A stretch of DNA of 64,000 bases from Candidatus Obscuribacterales bacterium (GTDB lineage Bacteria > Cyanobacteriota > Vampirovibrionia > Obscuribacterales > Obscuribacteraceae), in the NCBI GenBank assembly GCA_020054205.1, contig JAGVLS010000004.1:124001-188000 (forward strand), in the 5' to 3' direction. A model generated the notes under the pieces. The model saw nothing but the letters and a program-made list of their open reading frames with translations, did no database searches and was not told the DNA's origin. Shown one piece after another: positions 44,184-53,670 of the stretch; the stretch's first letter is position 1, and each line of letters starts with the position of its first letter. The position numbers were made by a program, and so were the translations under genes.

Positions 44184-45986
44184 TGCTCCTTGCGAAGACC
44201 TATCAGGTATAGGCTCTGGTGCATTGTCATCATGAATGGTGGAAAGCAAATCTTTGAATGTTTGCCATTCTTGCTTGGTATGCGCCATTTGTAATCCTTC
44301 TAAACAGGCTTTTCTTGCTCTTTCTCTCAAACCTAGTCTGAGATAACTTCTTACCAGTTCTGCTCTTATTTGAGCGGAATTTGGATCTTTATCTAAACAA
44401 GCCCTATAAATATCCGATGCTTTTTCACTATTGTCTATACTGGAATATGCTCTTGCTAAAGCTAATTTATCTGCTTGGTTAAGTGCCTCCAGAGTCTCTA
44501 AACCATTAAATTGTTTAATAGCATCTCTGTATCGTGCACTCTGGCATAAAGCATGAGCTAAATATCTACGCCCTAATGTACGTGTTGGATACAAATGGAC
44601 TGCTTTGCTTAGCCAGATAATAGCAGTGGATGGTGCACCAGCTGTTAGTGCCTGATAGCCTTTAGCAACCAGTGTAGCCTCATCATTTATTCCAGCTGTA
44701 ATATCACGCTCCACAACATCATTTTCTGTAGCTTGTAATTGAGATTGCAATTGAACTCTTTTATAAGAGCGATTTTTACTTTTCAAAATATCTTCATATT
44801 TTTCAACTTGGTGTTTGGCATAAGTCAAGCTGCTGTCCATGGCAATGGCAGTTTTTAGCTCTGAAATAGCTCTTTTGTAATTACCTTGCTCTCCATAAGC
44901 TTGTCCTAAACGGTAATGATCCATCGCTGATATTTGCTTACTAGAACTAGTGGTTGTTTTAATTGTAGTTGTGTCCTTTGTGATTTGAGCTGGTGGCTTA
45001 TTTTGTGTGGTAAAAAATAACATAATAATCAAACCAATTAATACAATTGATATGCCAGCAACAATAAATAATGTATTTGGGTTCATTTTACGTAAATTGG
45101 TTTGATTGATATTGAAACCCAAAGAATTGGTTTGTTTAGTTCTAATTGATTTAATGCCTTGAACAGTTTGTAAATAATCACTCATATTGCCACTTTGGTT
45201 TGTGGGCGATACAGGTTCTTTCTCTGATTCTTTTTCTACCGGTTCTTTTGGACTAGGAGTTTTTAATTCGTTGGCATTGGTGGCAACAGGCTCTTCTAAC
45301 AATGCAGCAACTGTATTTGTACTTAAAATATCGGTGGGTGTCTCAATTGGTGTTAGTGGTTCTATCATTTTTTCTTCGGGTTCTGGAGCAATATTTTTTG
45401 CTTTGTCTTTATTGCGATTTTTACCTTTTTTAGACTTATTTTTTTCATTTGTAGCAAGTTCTTTTTGTTCAGTCACCATTTCAGTTTTGTCAGCTTCATT
45501 AGCTTTAACAGGTTCACTAATTGGCTCAAAGGTGAGCATGTTTGTTTCTTCAGAAAATTCTTCATCACCTATGTCAGTTAAAAATACTTTCTCTCCTGTC
45601 CCGGCTAGTCCGCTTAATGACTCATCAAGTAAAGGGCGAGTGCTAATGTTATCAGCCAGATTGTCTGACCATTCAAGCAAGCTATTGATATCAATTGATA
45701 ATGACTGCTTGAGATCGGATATTTCACCTTCTTCGACAGGCGTAAATTTAAATGTGCCATCTTTTATGGACAAGAGTTTTTTCAGCGCTTGATGACCTGA
45801 TTCATCAGAATCAGCAACTTTAGCTCCTGTAATATATTTTGCACAAAAAATACCAATATGACCATTTATATCTTTTGAAGATACTTGCAATATGCCATTT
45901 TGCACTTCTTTTAATAAGACAACAAATTCGAAGGCTTCGCGTAAGCCTTCATTTTTTGAGATTGTACCGCTTAGAGGAGAAGACAT
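44175..45986 (-). CDS. DUF4388 (PATAN) and TPR membrane protein
   Basis: A 603-residue protein. The N-terminal ~110 residues (SPLSGTISKNEGLREAFEF, then GIFCAKYITGAKVADS and LLSIKDGTFKF) have the DUF4388/PATAN pattern, known from cyanobacterial and myxobacterial signalling proteins. A long Glu/Pro/Thr-rich linker precedes one membrane helix near residues 300 to 325 (TLFIVAGISIVLIG). The C-terminus holds TPR pairs. This fits a cytosolic signalling domain linked through the membrane to a TPR scaffold. DUF4388 domains often occur with response regulators, but none is adjacent. Confidence 0.75.
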   Translation of the reverse strand: MSSPLSGTISKNEGLREAFEFVVLLKEVQNGILQVSSKDINGHIGIFCAKYITGAKVADSDESGHQALKKLLSIKDGTFKFTPVEEGEISDLKQSLSIDINSLLEWSDNLADNISTRPLLDESLSGLAGTGEKVFLTDIGDEEFSEETNMLTFEPISEPVKANEADKTEMVTEQKELATNEKNKSKKGKNRNKDKAKNIAPEPEEKMIEPLTPIETPTDILSTNTVAALLEEPVATNANELKTPSPKEPVEKESEKEPVSPTNQSGNMSDYLQTVQGIKSIRTKQTNSLGFNINQTNLRKMNPNTLFIVAGISIVLIGLIIMLFFTTQNKPPAQITKDTTTIKTTTSSSKQISAMDHYRLGQAYGEQGNYKRAISELKTAIAMDSSLTYAKHQVEKYEDILKSKNRSYKRVQLQSQLQATENDVVERDITAGINDEATLVAKGYQALTAGAPSTAIIWLSKAVHLYPTRTLGRRYLAHALCQSARYRDAIKQFNGLETLEALNQADKLALARAYSSIDNSEKASDIYRACLDKDPNSAQIRAELVRSYLRLGLRERARKACLEGLQMAHTKQEWQTFKDLLSTIHDDNAPEPIPDRSSQGALP

Positions 45987-46168
45987 CGATTACTTTTTTG
46001 TAGGTGAACATCTAAGAGCATTCTATCCTAATTAGCTGATTGTGTGGATGGACAACCAATAATGATAGTTTGATTTTCTTGACATTGCCATTTAATGTAA
46101 AAACTTGACGTGGCTAGTTTAATTATTGTCGATGTTTAATGAATTCTATGTCTCGGAAGGAGGCTCTT

Positions 46169-47275
46169 ATGCCACTTGATCACTATATTACATTGGGAAA
46201 TTCGGGACTGAAAGTAAGCCCTTTTTGCCTTGGCACAATGACTTTTGGTGAAGATTGGGGCTGGGGGTCGACAGAGGATGAGTCGCACCAAATACTTAGC
46301 CGCTTTATTGAGCTTGGTGGAAATTTTATTGATACAGCAAATTTTTATACACATGGACATTCGGAAAAAATCATTGGTGATTTCATAAAGAAGAAAATTA
46401 AACGGCGCGATCAATTAGTAATTGCTACCAAATTTTTCAGCTCTTTATATACAGGTGATCCAAATGCTGGTGGCGCTAGCCGTAAGTCTATGATTGCTGC
46501 TTTAGACAATTCTTTACGCAGGCTTGAAACAGATTATATTGATTTATATTGGATGCATTGCTTTGATAGATTTACGCCAATTGAAGAAACAATGAGTGCT
46601 TTAAATGATATGGTGCGCTCAGGAAAAATTCGTTATATTGGATTTTCTGATACCCCAGCTTGGAAATGTGCAGAAGCACAAATGATTGCTAAATTCTCTA
46701 GATGGGCTCCCTTAATTGCATTGCAAATTGAATATTCTTTATTGGAAAGAACTGTCGAAGGTGAGCTTATCCCAATGGCATTAGAAATGGGACTGGGAGT
46801 AACACCTTGGTCGCCACTAAAATATGGTGTGCTTTCAGGCAAATATACTCGTGAAAAAACCGGTCAACATGATCCCAGTCGTGGCGATTGGGTAAAATCT
46901 GCTCTTAATGAAAAAGCTTTTGTAATTATAGATGAATTAATAAAAATTGCTAAAGAAGTAAATTCTGTGCCAGCACGTGTAGCGTTAGCTTGGTTGCAAC
47001 AAAAACCTGGTGTAAGCTCTCCTATTATTGGTGCACGGACCCTAAAACAACTTGATGATAATATTGCTGCACTTGATTTAAAACTGAACCAAGAACACAT
47101 AAAGCGTTTGGATGAGCTTTCTAAACCAAGTTTAAATTTCCCATATGACTTTGTACAAAATTCTGGTCCATTTGGTATGGGAGGCACCACTATTAATGGT
47201 TTTACTTCTGCTGCTAACGCATTAGCGCCAAAATCAGATTCTCAAAGATACGAAATGGCAGCAATTAAATCCTAA
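46169..47275 (+). CDS. Aldo/keto reductase
   Basis: A 368-residue NADPH-dependent reductase with the AKR tetrad Asp, Tyr, Lys, His visible in DTANFYTHG, VIATKF and DLYWMHCFD, and the IGFSDTPAW segment. AAGGAGG ending six bases before ATG 46169 fixes the start ten codons after the upstream ATG. The overall match is to the YajO/Gcy-like group of general aldehyde/ketone reductases. It stands alone and converges with a TPR protein gene. No specific substrate can be named. Confidence 0.93.
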   Translation: MPLDHYITLGNSGLKVSPFCLGTMTFGEDWGWGSTEDESHQILSRFIELGGNFIDTANFYTHGHSEKIIGDFIKKKIKRRDQLVIATKFFSSLYTGDPNAGGASRKSMIAALDNSLRRLETDYIDLYWMHCFDRFTPIEETMSALNDMVRSGKIRYIGFSDTPAWKCAEAQMIAKFSRWAPLIALQIEYSLLERTVEGELIPMALEMGLGVTPWSPLKYGVLSGKYTREKTGQHDPSRGDWVKSALNEKAFVIIDELIKIAKEVNSVPARVALAWLQQKPGVSSPIIGARTLKQLDDNIAALDLKLNQEHIKRLDELSKPSLNFPYDFVQNSGPFGMGGTTINGFTSAANALAPKSDSQRYEMAAIKS

Positions 47276-47283
47276 GAAATCAA

Positions 47284-48249
47284 TTAATTAGGAGCAATTT
47301 TTGAAGCTTTAGTAGCCATTTCACTACTTTCTTTTGTTTTGCCCATTTTCGAATAGACTTCACTTAAAGTTCTATAGCAATGTGCCAGCACGGGGGAATT
47401 AGGTGCAGATTTTTCAAATATAGCAATTGATCTAAGCAATGGTGTTGGGCAATTATCATATTTGTGTTGAGCAAAACTAGCTACTGCTTGGTTTAATAAA
47501 CAAAGAGCTAGTTCGGGATGATTTGGTCCTAATGTTTTTTCAAAAATAGAAGCAGCATTTTGGGAATAAGTCTCAGCCTCAGCAAATTTCTTTTGATGTA
47601 CATACAGACTTGCCAAATTATCGAGTGTCATTGCATATTCTGCTGTAATACGATTAGATTTTTCATCGCTTGCTAAAATGCGCTTATAAACATCTTCTGC
47701 TTCAGGTAATTTATTTTGCTTTTCATATACAAGAGCAAGATTGCTTAAACAGACTTTCACGTCGTCAGAATCCGGACCATATTGTTTTTCAAATACAGGT
47801 AATGCTTTTCTGATTAATACACAAGCTTCATCATACTTTTTCAAATTGCGATAGCTAGCAGCTAAATTATCCATAGCTATTGCTGCCTCAACACTATTTT
47901 TTCCATAAATTTCTTCTGTCATTGAAAGGCTGCGTTGATAAATAGGCTCCGAATCTTTATGTCTTCCAATTCGGCGATAAACATCACCTAATTTGCCAAG
48001 CTGTTTAGCTAAGTCTGCTTTATGAGCAGGTTTTTGCTCGAGTTCTTCAATAGCTGCTTTAAATTCTTTCTCTGCTTCTAGATATTGCCCTTTGCTAAAA
48101 GCTTTCATACCATTTAAACTATGTTTTTGCCAACCGTCGGTAGTAAGGCGCTGTGAACTAGGTGAGCTAATATGTGGTGCAGCATTACAAGTGCAAATTG
48201 ATAAAAATGCAAATACAAATAATATTTCCAATCTTTTTAGCTTAAGCAT
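47284..48249 (-). CDS. Secreted TPR protein
   Basis: A 321-residue protein with a signal peptide (residues 1 to about 23, ending CNAAP) and about six to seven TPR_10/12 units starting around residue 40, for example WQKHSLNGMKAFSKGQYLEAE and LGDVYRRIGRHKDSEPIYQRSL. It resembles the protein at 42891-44183 in repeat type and may be a paralogue. AGGAAAG eight bases upstream of the ATG is the ribosome site. The gene is otherwise isolated. Confidence 0.85.
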   Translation of the reverse strand: MLKLKRLEILFVFAFLSICTCNAAPHISSPSSQRLTTDGWQKHSLNGMKAFSKGQYLEAEKEFKAAIEELEQKPAHKADLAKQLGKLGDVYRRIGRHKDSEPIYQRSLSMTEEIYGKNSVEAAIAMDNLAASYRNLKKYDEACVLIRKALPVFEKQYGPDSDDVKVCLSNLALVYEKQNKLPEAEDVYKRILASDEKSNRITAEYAMTLDNLASLYVHQKKFAEAETYSQNAASIFEKTLGPNHPELALCLLNQAVASFAQHKYDNCPTPLLRSIAIFEKSAPNSPVLAHCYRTLSEVYSKMGKTKESSEMATKASKIAPN

Positions 48250-48440
48250 TAGTTCTTTCCTCTGTTTTTACTTTATTTATTGGCATCTTCTATGTGTTCA
48301 AACTGTTGCTATTTTAGAACTAATAATGTCCCATTTAATTAATTTAGATCCATAACAGATAATGTTTTACCTTAATTTGAGGGAAACAATATGGTAAAAA
48401 AACAGTCAAAATTAATGAAGATAGCATTTGGAGAAATGAA

Positions 48441-48896
48441 ATGAAAATATTGGTTGCTGTAGAGGACAAAATGTTTGGGGACGCCTTGGTTGATTTTATA
48501 AGCCATCACATGTGGGCTGACGATACACAATTTAAAATTGTGCATGTTGTCGAACCAGTCTTTATTGGAAATTTAGCTAGTGCATATTCAGCAGAATTAT
48601 TGACTAATCTTATAGACGAAAAAGAAAAATTAGGCAAAGAACTTGTTGGCTATGTGTCTCAAGCAGTAAAAAAAGCTTGTCCCAATAATACTATAGAAGA
48701 AGTAGTTATTCATGGATTACCAAAAGAAGAAATCCTAAATACTGCAAATGAATGGCCAGCCGACCTTATCATCATGGGTTCACATGGTAGAACCGGAATT
48801 GATAAATTCCTGATGGGTAGTGTGTCTATGGCAGTGCTTTCTCATGCTCCTTGTTCTACCTGTGTGGTGCGTTTGTCAAAAAGCTCATCTCACTAA
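48441..48896 (+). CDS. Universal stress protein (UspA family)
   Basis: A 151-residue UspA-domain protein. MKILVAVEDK at the start and GSHGRTGIDKFLMGSVSMAVL, the ATP-binding loop with the G-2x-G-9x-G pattern, are both canonical, as is the Cys-containing tail TCVVR. Such proteins respond to stress or energy status; single-domain ATP-binding forms are common. GGAG upstream of the ATG supports the start. It precedes a sigma factor gene on the same strand, 140 bases away, but a shared transcript is not shown. Confidence 0.93.
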   Translation: MKILVAVEDKMFGDALVDFISHHMWADDTQFKIVHVVEPVFIGNLASAYSAELLTNLIDEKEKLGKELVGYVSQAVKKACPNNTIEEVVIHGLPKEEILNTANEWPADLIIMGSHGRTGIDKFLMGSVSMAVLSHAPCSTCVVRLSKSSSH

Positions 48897-49036
48897 ACTT
48901 CAGATTCTCTTAACGTTTTGCTGCTTAGTTTTAGGAACCTACCACCTCTTACAACGTCAAATATATACAGGAAGGCTGAGAAGCTTTGCCTAAGTATCGG
49001 CTTATGGATTTACTAATTTATAGGTGTATTTTCCCT

Positions 49037-49942
49037 ATGGAAACTTCTATCAATAATTCAAATACTATTATCAATGACGAGATATCTTTGTCTTTGCCTC
49101 ATGCTGAAATTTTCCAAAATGATAATGATTCTATTAAGGCTTATCTCAGAGAAATTTCTCGGCACAAGCTTATTCAAGGAAAAGATGAAATTACGCTTGC
49201 CCGTGCCATAAAACAAGGTGATAAAAAGGCTCGCAATGAAATGGTAAAAGCTAATCTTAGACTTGTTGTAAGCATTGCTAGGCGTTATTTAAACCGTGGA
49301 TTAACCTTTCAAGACTTGATTCAAGAGGGTAATATTGGCTCGATGAAAGCAACAGAAAAATTTGACCCAGAGCGTGGCATCAAATTCTCTACTTATGCTA
49401 CATGGTGGATTCGTCAAGCAATAGTGAGAGCCCTCTATGATAAAGGTCGTGTAATTCGTTTGCCTGTACATTTAAATGATCGCTTGAGCAAAGTGCAAAA
49501 AAACATTCGTCTTTTAAGAACCAAATTAGGAAGGGTTCCAACGCTTGATGAAATAGCTTCTGCTTGTAAAATAAGCAAAGAAAAGATTGAACAAATGTTT
49601 ACATCTAGCCAGCAAGTGACTTCGCTAGATAATTTAGCCAATGATGACTTAGATTGTTCGTTAATTGATATATTGCCTGATGATAATTTATTGCCTGATG
49701 AAAAAATAGCCAATAAGTTATTGGCTCATGACGTAGATGAATTGCTAGAATGTTTGGGTGCACAAGAAAAAGATGTAATCAAATTGCGCTATGGTATTAA
49801 CGCACCAGAACCACTAACTTTAGAAGAATCAGCCAAAATATTAGGTTGTAGTCGCGAACGTATTCGTCAAATGGAAATTAAAGCTATGAGAAAATTACGC
49901 CATCGTAGTCAAAGTTCAGACTTGAAAGCATATATAAACTAA
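49037..49942 (+). CDS. RpoD/SigA-like group 1/2 sigma factor
   Basis: A 301-residue sigma-70 protein. It has region 1.2 ([16 protein letters not shown]), region 2 with [24 protein letters not shown] and [10 protein letters not shown] (DNA melting and -10 recognition), region 3, and region 4 with the [21 protein letters not shown] helix-turn-helix. Region 1.1 is very short, so this is a short primary-type (group 2) sigma, as is common for cyanobacterial SigB/C/D-like factors. ATG 49037 is preferred; TTG 48986 and ATG 49004 are alternatives. It may act with the universal stress protein upstream. Confidence 0.9.
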   Translation: METSINNSNTIINDEISLSLPHAEIFQNDNDSIKAYLREISRHKLIQGKDEITLARAIKQGDKKARNEMVKANLRLVVSIARRYLNRGLTFQDLIQEGNIGSMKATEKFDPERGIKFSTYATWWIRQAIVRALYDKGRVIRLPVHLNDRLSKVQKNIRLLRTKLGRVPTLDEIASACKISKEKIEQMFTSSQQVTSLDNLANDDLDCSLIDILPDDNLLPDEKIANKLLAHDVDELLECLGAQEKDVIKLRYGINAPEPLTLEESAKILGCSRERIRQMEIKAMRKLRHRSQSSDLKAYIN

Positions 49943-49951
49943 ATAATTGTT

Positions 49952-51676
49952 TTAAGCTGGTTTGCCCCAGAGCATTCCTTGTCCATAGGTTACTCCTAGA
50001 TCAAGTAATGCTTTCAAATCAGCTTCATTTTCAATGCCTTCGGCTACAAGCTCAGCGCTGAGTGCTTCAGCTATTTTAAGTAAGCGTGACAGGGCTTTTG
50101 CTTTGTATAAATCGTCAGCAACACCAATTACATATTTAGTATCTACTTTGATAATATCAGGCTCAAGTAAAATAAGGGCTTCTAATGAGCTTCTACCAAA
50201 GCCTACATCATCAACAGCAATTAAAATCCCTGTTGATTTTAAATATTGAACATGTTTTTGCAAATAACTAGGCTCAGCAATAAATTGTTGTTCACTCAAT
50301 TCAATACAAAACTGCTGCCCTTTTTTTTGTGCGGCGTTAAACAAACTGCGCAATTGTTTGGCAGGAATATCAATAAGAGTAGATGGAAATAAATTGACAT
50401 GAATTCTAACATTGTCTTCTAAAGTATTACATTGAGCAATACAGTTTTTCAAACAATTCAAATCAACAACTGTCAAAATTTCTTTATCACGTGAAATGCG
50501 GAATAAATCATTTGGTAGCTCTAGCGGTCCACTTGGTCCTCTCGTTAATAACTCATAGCCTTTTAATTCTAAATTCTTTAAAGCATAAATCGGGTGGCAT
50601 ACAGTTCTAAAGCCGACACCTGCCTCCAGTATTTTGTGAATATCATTTTCAATAGTAGGCTCGTTTTTATTTATATGTTGATCGCTTACAGAAACTCTAT
50701 TTTTACCAGCTGCTTTACTTACTTTAAGTGCTATTTTAGTTAGCATTAACACTTCTTCAAGTGAACATATATCTGTAGGTAAGCTTACAATGCCAGCTGA
50801 TACTGTAAGTTTTACATCTTCAAATGCAATTGGTAACGGACTTTCAGCAATTTTTTCGCGAATACGTTCTGTGATTTGTGTTCCTTCAGCAAGCTCTGTG
50901 TATGGTAATAGAACCAAGAATGAATCTCCGCCAACACGCCCTAAATAATCACATGGTCTAAGCAATGATTGTAATCTTTCAACAATACCTTTAATAGCAA
51001 GGTCTCCCATTGCATGACCGACATTATCATTTAAACTTTTAAAATTATCGAGATCTAGTAGAGCTGCTACTAAGGGAGTTGCTTCTCTGCGAGCTATATT
51101 TAACTCGTGAGCTAATACTTGTTCTAGTCCAGCGCGATTAAGAACTTGTGTGTGTTGATCTAAATTTGTCAGATTTACTAATAAAGAATTTGCTTGATTA
51201 AGTTCTATGGTGAGTTTTTTGTTTTCAACTTCCATGTTTTTTAAAGCACTTAGATCACGAAAAATGTTTAAAAAACGCAAGCCTTCTTTAGTATTAAATG
51301 ATGAGATAGTTGCCCGCATCGGGAATTCATAACTATCAGTATTAGCTGCTGATAAGTCTATATTTTTTGCTGGTGCATTTGGATTTTTAGCAAAATCTTT
51401 AAGTAAAAGAGAAAATTCACTTTGTTTAGACTTAGGAAAAAACTTTTCAATTGATTTGCCAATTAAGTCTTTTTGTTTTGTGCCAAATAATTTTTCAACT
51501 GAAATATTTGTAAGTAAGACTTTCCCTTCAATATCAGTGACAACAATAGCATCGCCAGACGCTGACAAGATGCTTTGCAATAACTCTTCTGACATCTCTA
51601 TTTTAGTCCTATCTACCTGGGTATCCATCTGTGTAATATCCAAAATTGAATCGACAATATTTATTTTAAGCATCAT
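49952..51676 (-). CDS. PAS-GGDEF-EAL cyclic-di-GMP signalling protein
   Basis: A 574-residue protein with a PAS domain (about 30-140), a GGDEF domain (170-330) and an EAL domain (345-574). The GGDEF active-site motif is GGDSF (249-253), so the key Glu is Ser and cyclase activity is doubtful. The EAL motif is ELL (375-377), but the other phosphodiesterase residues are in place: N428, E459, D489 and D490, K510, E546 and Q566. It is most likely a phosphodiesterase whose degenerate GGDEF domain may bind GTP as an allosteric input. No membrane segment, so it acts in the cytosol. Confidence 0.9.
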   Translation of the reverse strand: MMLKINIVDSILDITQMDTQVDRTKIEMSEELLQSILSASGDAIVVTDIEGKVLLTNISVEKLFGTKQKDLIGKSIEKFFPKSKQSEFSLLLKDFAKNPNAPAKNIDLSAANTDSYEFPMRATISSFNTKEGLRFLNIFRDLSALKNMEVENKKLTIELNQANSLLVNLTNLDQHTQVLNRAGLEQVLAHELNIARREATPLVAALLDLDNFKSLNDNVGHAMGDLAIKGIVERLQSLLRPCDYLGRVGGDSFLVLLPYTELAEGTQITERIREKIAESPLPIAFEDVKLTVSAGIVSLPTDICSLEEVLMLTKIALKVSKAAGKNRVSVSDQHINKNEPTIENDIHKILEAGVGFRTVCHPIYALKNLELKGYELLTRGPSGPLELPNDLFRISRDKEILTVVDLNCLKNCIAQCNTLEDNVRIHVNLFPSTLIDIPAKQLRSLFNAAQKKGQQFCIELSEQQFIAEPSYLQKHVQYLKSTGILIAVDDVGFGRSSLEALILLEPDIIKVDTKYVIGVADDLYKAKALSRLLKIAEALSAELVAEGIENEADLKALLDLGVTYGQGMLWGKPA

Positions 51677-51785
51677 ACACTGTTGCTGGGCTGAGCTGAT
51701 TCATTATTACTAGTACTAAAAAAGTTTAGCCTTCCTAGTAGTAGTCTTTAGCAAGAAGTCAAGACCGGCTTGTTCTCATATCCTA

Positions 51786-51791
51786 TATAAT
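51786..51791 (+). promoter_or_regulatory. -10 element upstream of tRNA-Arg
   Basis: A perfect TATAAT lies nine bases before the tRNA 5' end. A clear -35 hexamer at the usual distance is not seen, so the promoter call rests on the -10 and on position alone. Confidence 0.35.
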
Positions 51792-51800
51792 GAATGCATT

Positions 51801-51873
51801 GCGCCCATAGTTCAGCGGATAGAATGCGTGGCTTCGAACCATGAGGTCGGGAGTTCGAATTTCTCTGGGCGCG
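51801..51873 (+). tRNA. tRNA-Arg (anticodon TCG)
   Basis: A complete cloverleaf can be folded. The acceptor arm GCGCCCA pairs with TGGGCGC, with a G discriminator. The D arm is GTTC with GAAT, the anticodon arm is CGTGG and CCATG around the loop CTTCGAA, and the T arm is GGGAG with TTCTC around TTCGAAT. The anticodon TCG reads CGA. The 3' CCA is not encoded. It sits exactly at the border between chromosomal genes and mobile-element genes, and its 3' half is the likely attachment site. Confidence 0.95.
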
Positions 51874-52006
51874 ATAGCTATAATGCTGATAGGGAGCAGT
51901 TTTCGCTAAATAAGCCGCTTTTTTATTGGGGTAGGCAAAATTGCTGGGTATATGCCGGGTATATGTGAGATGGTGCAAAAATCGAGGGAAATTGCCAGTC
52001 TGAAAA
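51874..52006. mobile_element. Left end of an integrative/mobilizable element at tRNA-Arg
   Basis: From here to the right edge at 64000 the genes change to AbiE, relaxase, coupling protein, excisionase-type HTH, ssb and group II intron. This short segment holds only a tandem GGGTATATG repeat (51946-51954 and 51957-51965) and no gene. A copy of the tRNA 3' end was not found in the rest of the window, so the right end lies outside and the integrase is not seen. Confidence 0.6.
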
Positions 52007-53011
52007 CTATTTGTCCTTGTTTATTTTTCTTTCCAGAATTTCAAGACCTTTTATCACGGTATCAAAAGATGGTAGCTCATCATAGAACATACCAGACTCT
52101 AACATTTGCTCGAAATCTGCCTTAAGAGCAATCATTTGCTTATCGTTTGGTACAAGACGAAAATTGTTGGCAAGACAATCATCATAGTTGGCAAACGAGG
52201 TATGAAAAAACATTTTCTTATATCTAATAACATCAGCTAGCAAATTACGATCGGCAAGCGCTTCCTTTCCTATATTATGCTGAGCCAGCATAGCTAGGTC
52301 ATACCAATGTCTTGAAAGCCTTTCACTGGTTGTTCTCATTTGTCCTCTATGGCATTCAACATGAATAAGAGTTGCTTTTTCCCAGAACGTGCGCAGAGGA
52401 GATAATACTGAGATAATCGCCTTTGGGAAACTCAAGCTGGGAATTATATTGGCTATATAACTTGTAACAATGTGTTCTTCTTTGGGATCAGTAATATTTC
52501 TGCCGCCAAATTCAAGAATTACCCTATTCCTTATATACGCATCTTTAGCAGAGTCAAATATAGTTGGATAAGTAATATAAACTTTTTCACCATCTTCAGT
52601 TACCTCAATAGCAACAATATCTTTGCCAAATTCTTTTCTAGCAATTTTTTCAAAATAAGGACTAATAACATTTTTGGTGTGCTGGCTAACGAAGTTTTTT
52701 AGCTCATCACTTATTTTATTAATTGCACTTCTGCTAAGATTTTCTGTTATTTCTTTTCGAAATGCTCTGTAATCGAGGGTTATGTCTATGTCTTCTGAAA
52801 AACGATGAATCACATCAAAAACTTTAGATAATGATGTCCCACCCTTAAATGCCATCATTAGGCGATTGGGCATTGAAAAAAGATGATGCAATGTCCAGCA
52901 AATCCAAATATCTTTTTCAAGAATTTTTGGGTTACGATTAAGCTGTGTGCCGAGTGTATTAAGTATGTCAGCTTGTTCAATTGATTTTAACTGTAAAAAT
53001 TGTTCAGGCAT
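52007..53011 (-). CDS. AbiEii-type nucleotidyltransferase toxin
   Basis: A 334-residue protein of the AbiEii/AbiGii family. It has the nucleotidyltransferase signature FKGGTSLSKVF (55-65, GGTS) and the metal Asp pair SEDIDI (D74, D76), with EKDIWICW upstream at residues 32 to 39. Family toxins transfer nucleotides to a target, for example tRNA acceptor ends, and stop growth. It is encoded downstream of its DUF6088-type partner with an 8-base overlap. In phage infection it could act as an abortive-infection effector; that is family knowledge, not shown here. It is complete. Confidence 0.9.
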   Translation of the reverse strand: MPEQFLQLKSIEQADILNTLGTQLNRNPKILEKDIWICWTLHHLFSMPNRLMMAFKGGTSLSKVFDVIHRFSEDIDITLDYRAFRKEITENLSRSAINKISDELKNFVSQHTKNVISPYFEKIARKEFGKDIVAIEVTEDGEKVYITYPTIFDSAKDAYIRNRVILEFGGRNITDPKEEHIVTSYIANIIPSLSFPKAIISVLSPLRTFWEKATLIHVECHRGQMRTTSERLSRHWYDLAMLAQHNIGKEALADRNLLADVIRYKKMFFHTSFANYDDCLANNFRLVPNDKQMIALKADFEQMLESGMFYDELPSFDTVIKGLEILERKINKDK

Positions 53012-53612
53012 GTTTCACTTGTTGTTCATAGCTACGCAAAGCATTTGCCATCCAAATTGGCATAGATTGTACAGAAGATTTGAGCTTTTCAAATTCTTTA
53101 GGCTTTAATTGCTTCTTAATTGAGGCAATAATTTCTGGCGTAACCTCTTCTTTGCCCAAATACCAAAGAGCAGATATAACTACTCCAATTTTATTATTAG
53201 CATGCTCTAGCTTGCGTGGACTTATATGTTTTAGTCTAACTGTCATTTTTCCAACTTTAAATTTCCCTGATGGCCCAGTAGTATAAAACACTGGCTGAGT
53301 TTGCATTTGAGTAGACAGTCCTAAGACACGGGCTGCTTCAGCTCCATGAATTGCAACCCTAGCTCCGGTAGATTCCACTTTAGCTTCAGCAATTTTAAAT
53401 GGTTCTGGTAGAACTTGTTCTACATATTTACTATGTCTGGGACGTACATAAACTCCCCTGGTAATACGTGTGATTTTTCCTGCTTTAACTAGACGAGACA
53501 AGGCTTGATCTACAACTGCCCGGCTCCCAAGATTAAGCAGTCTGGTAGAACTAAATGGTTTTCCTAAAGGAATTTTTACTATATGTTGATAAATTATTCT
53601 TGATATGCTCAT
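53004..53612 (-). CDS. AbiEi/DUF6088-type antitoxin and regulator
   Basis: A 202-residue protein. The N-terminal winged-helix part has LLNLGSRAVVDQALSRLVKAGKITRITRGVYVRPR (about residues 25 to 60), which is the HTH that binds the promoter. The C-terminal domain contains HGAEAARVLGL, seen in AbiEi antitoxins, which neutralise the toxin and repress the operon. It is the first gene, with the toxin following. A promoter with overlapping palindromes lies directly upstream, consistent with autoregulation. Confidence 0.88.
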   Translation of the reverse strand: MSISRIIYQHIVKIPLGKPFSSTRLLNLGSRAVVDQALSRLVKAGKITRITRGVYVRPRHSKYVEQVLPEPFKIAEAKVESTGARVAIHGAEAARVLGLSTQMQTQPVFYTTGPSGKFKVGKMTVRLKHISPRKLEHANNKIGVVISALWYLGKEEVTPEIIASIKKQLKPKEFEKLKSSVQSMPIWMANALRSYEQQVKHA

Positions 53613-53628
53613 AATTCTATCCTTTATA

Positions 53629-53665
53629 TGTCAGAAATATTAGCATTTTTTCTGACAATTGTCAA
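53629..53665 (-). promoter_or_regulatory. AbiE promoter with overlapping operator palindromes
   Basis: On the minus strand TTGACA (53665-53660) and TAATAT (53642-53637) are 17 bases apart, a near-perfect sigma-70 promoter. TGTCAGAAA at 53629-53637 is an inverted repeat of TTTCTGACA at 53649-53657, and TGACAATTGTCA (53653-53664) is a perfect 12-base palindrome covering the -35. The arrangement suggests repression by the AbiEi-type antitoxin. Confidence 0.75.
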
Positions 53666-53670
53666 TACTG

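Noticed and set aside
51748-51978. Minus-strand ORF of 76 residues across tRNA-Arg
   Set aside because: Its sequence is the reverse reading of the tRNA and flanks. Such frames over tRNA genes are common artefacts and there is no ribosome site.
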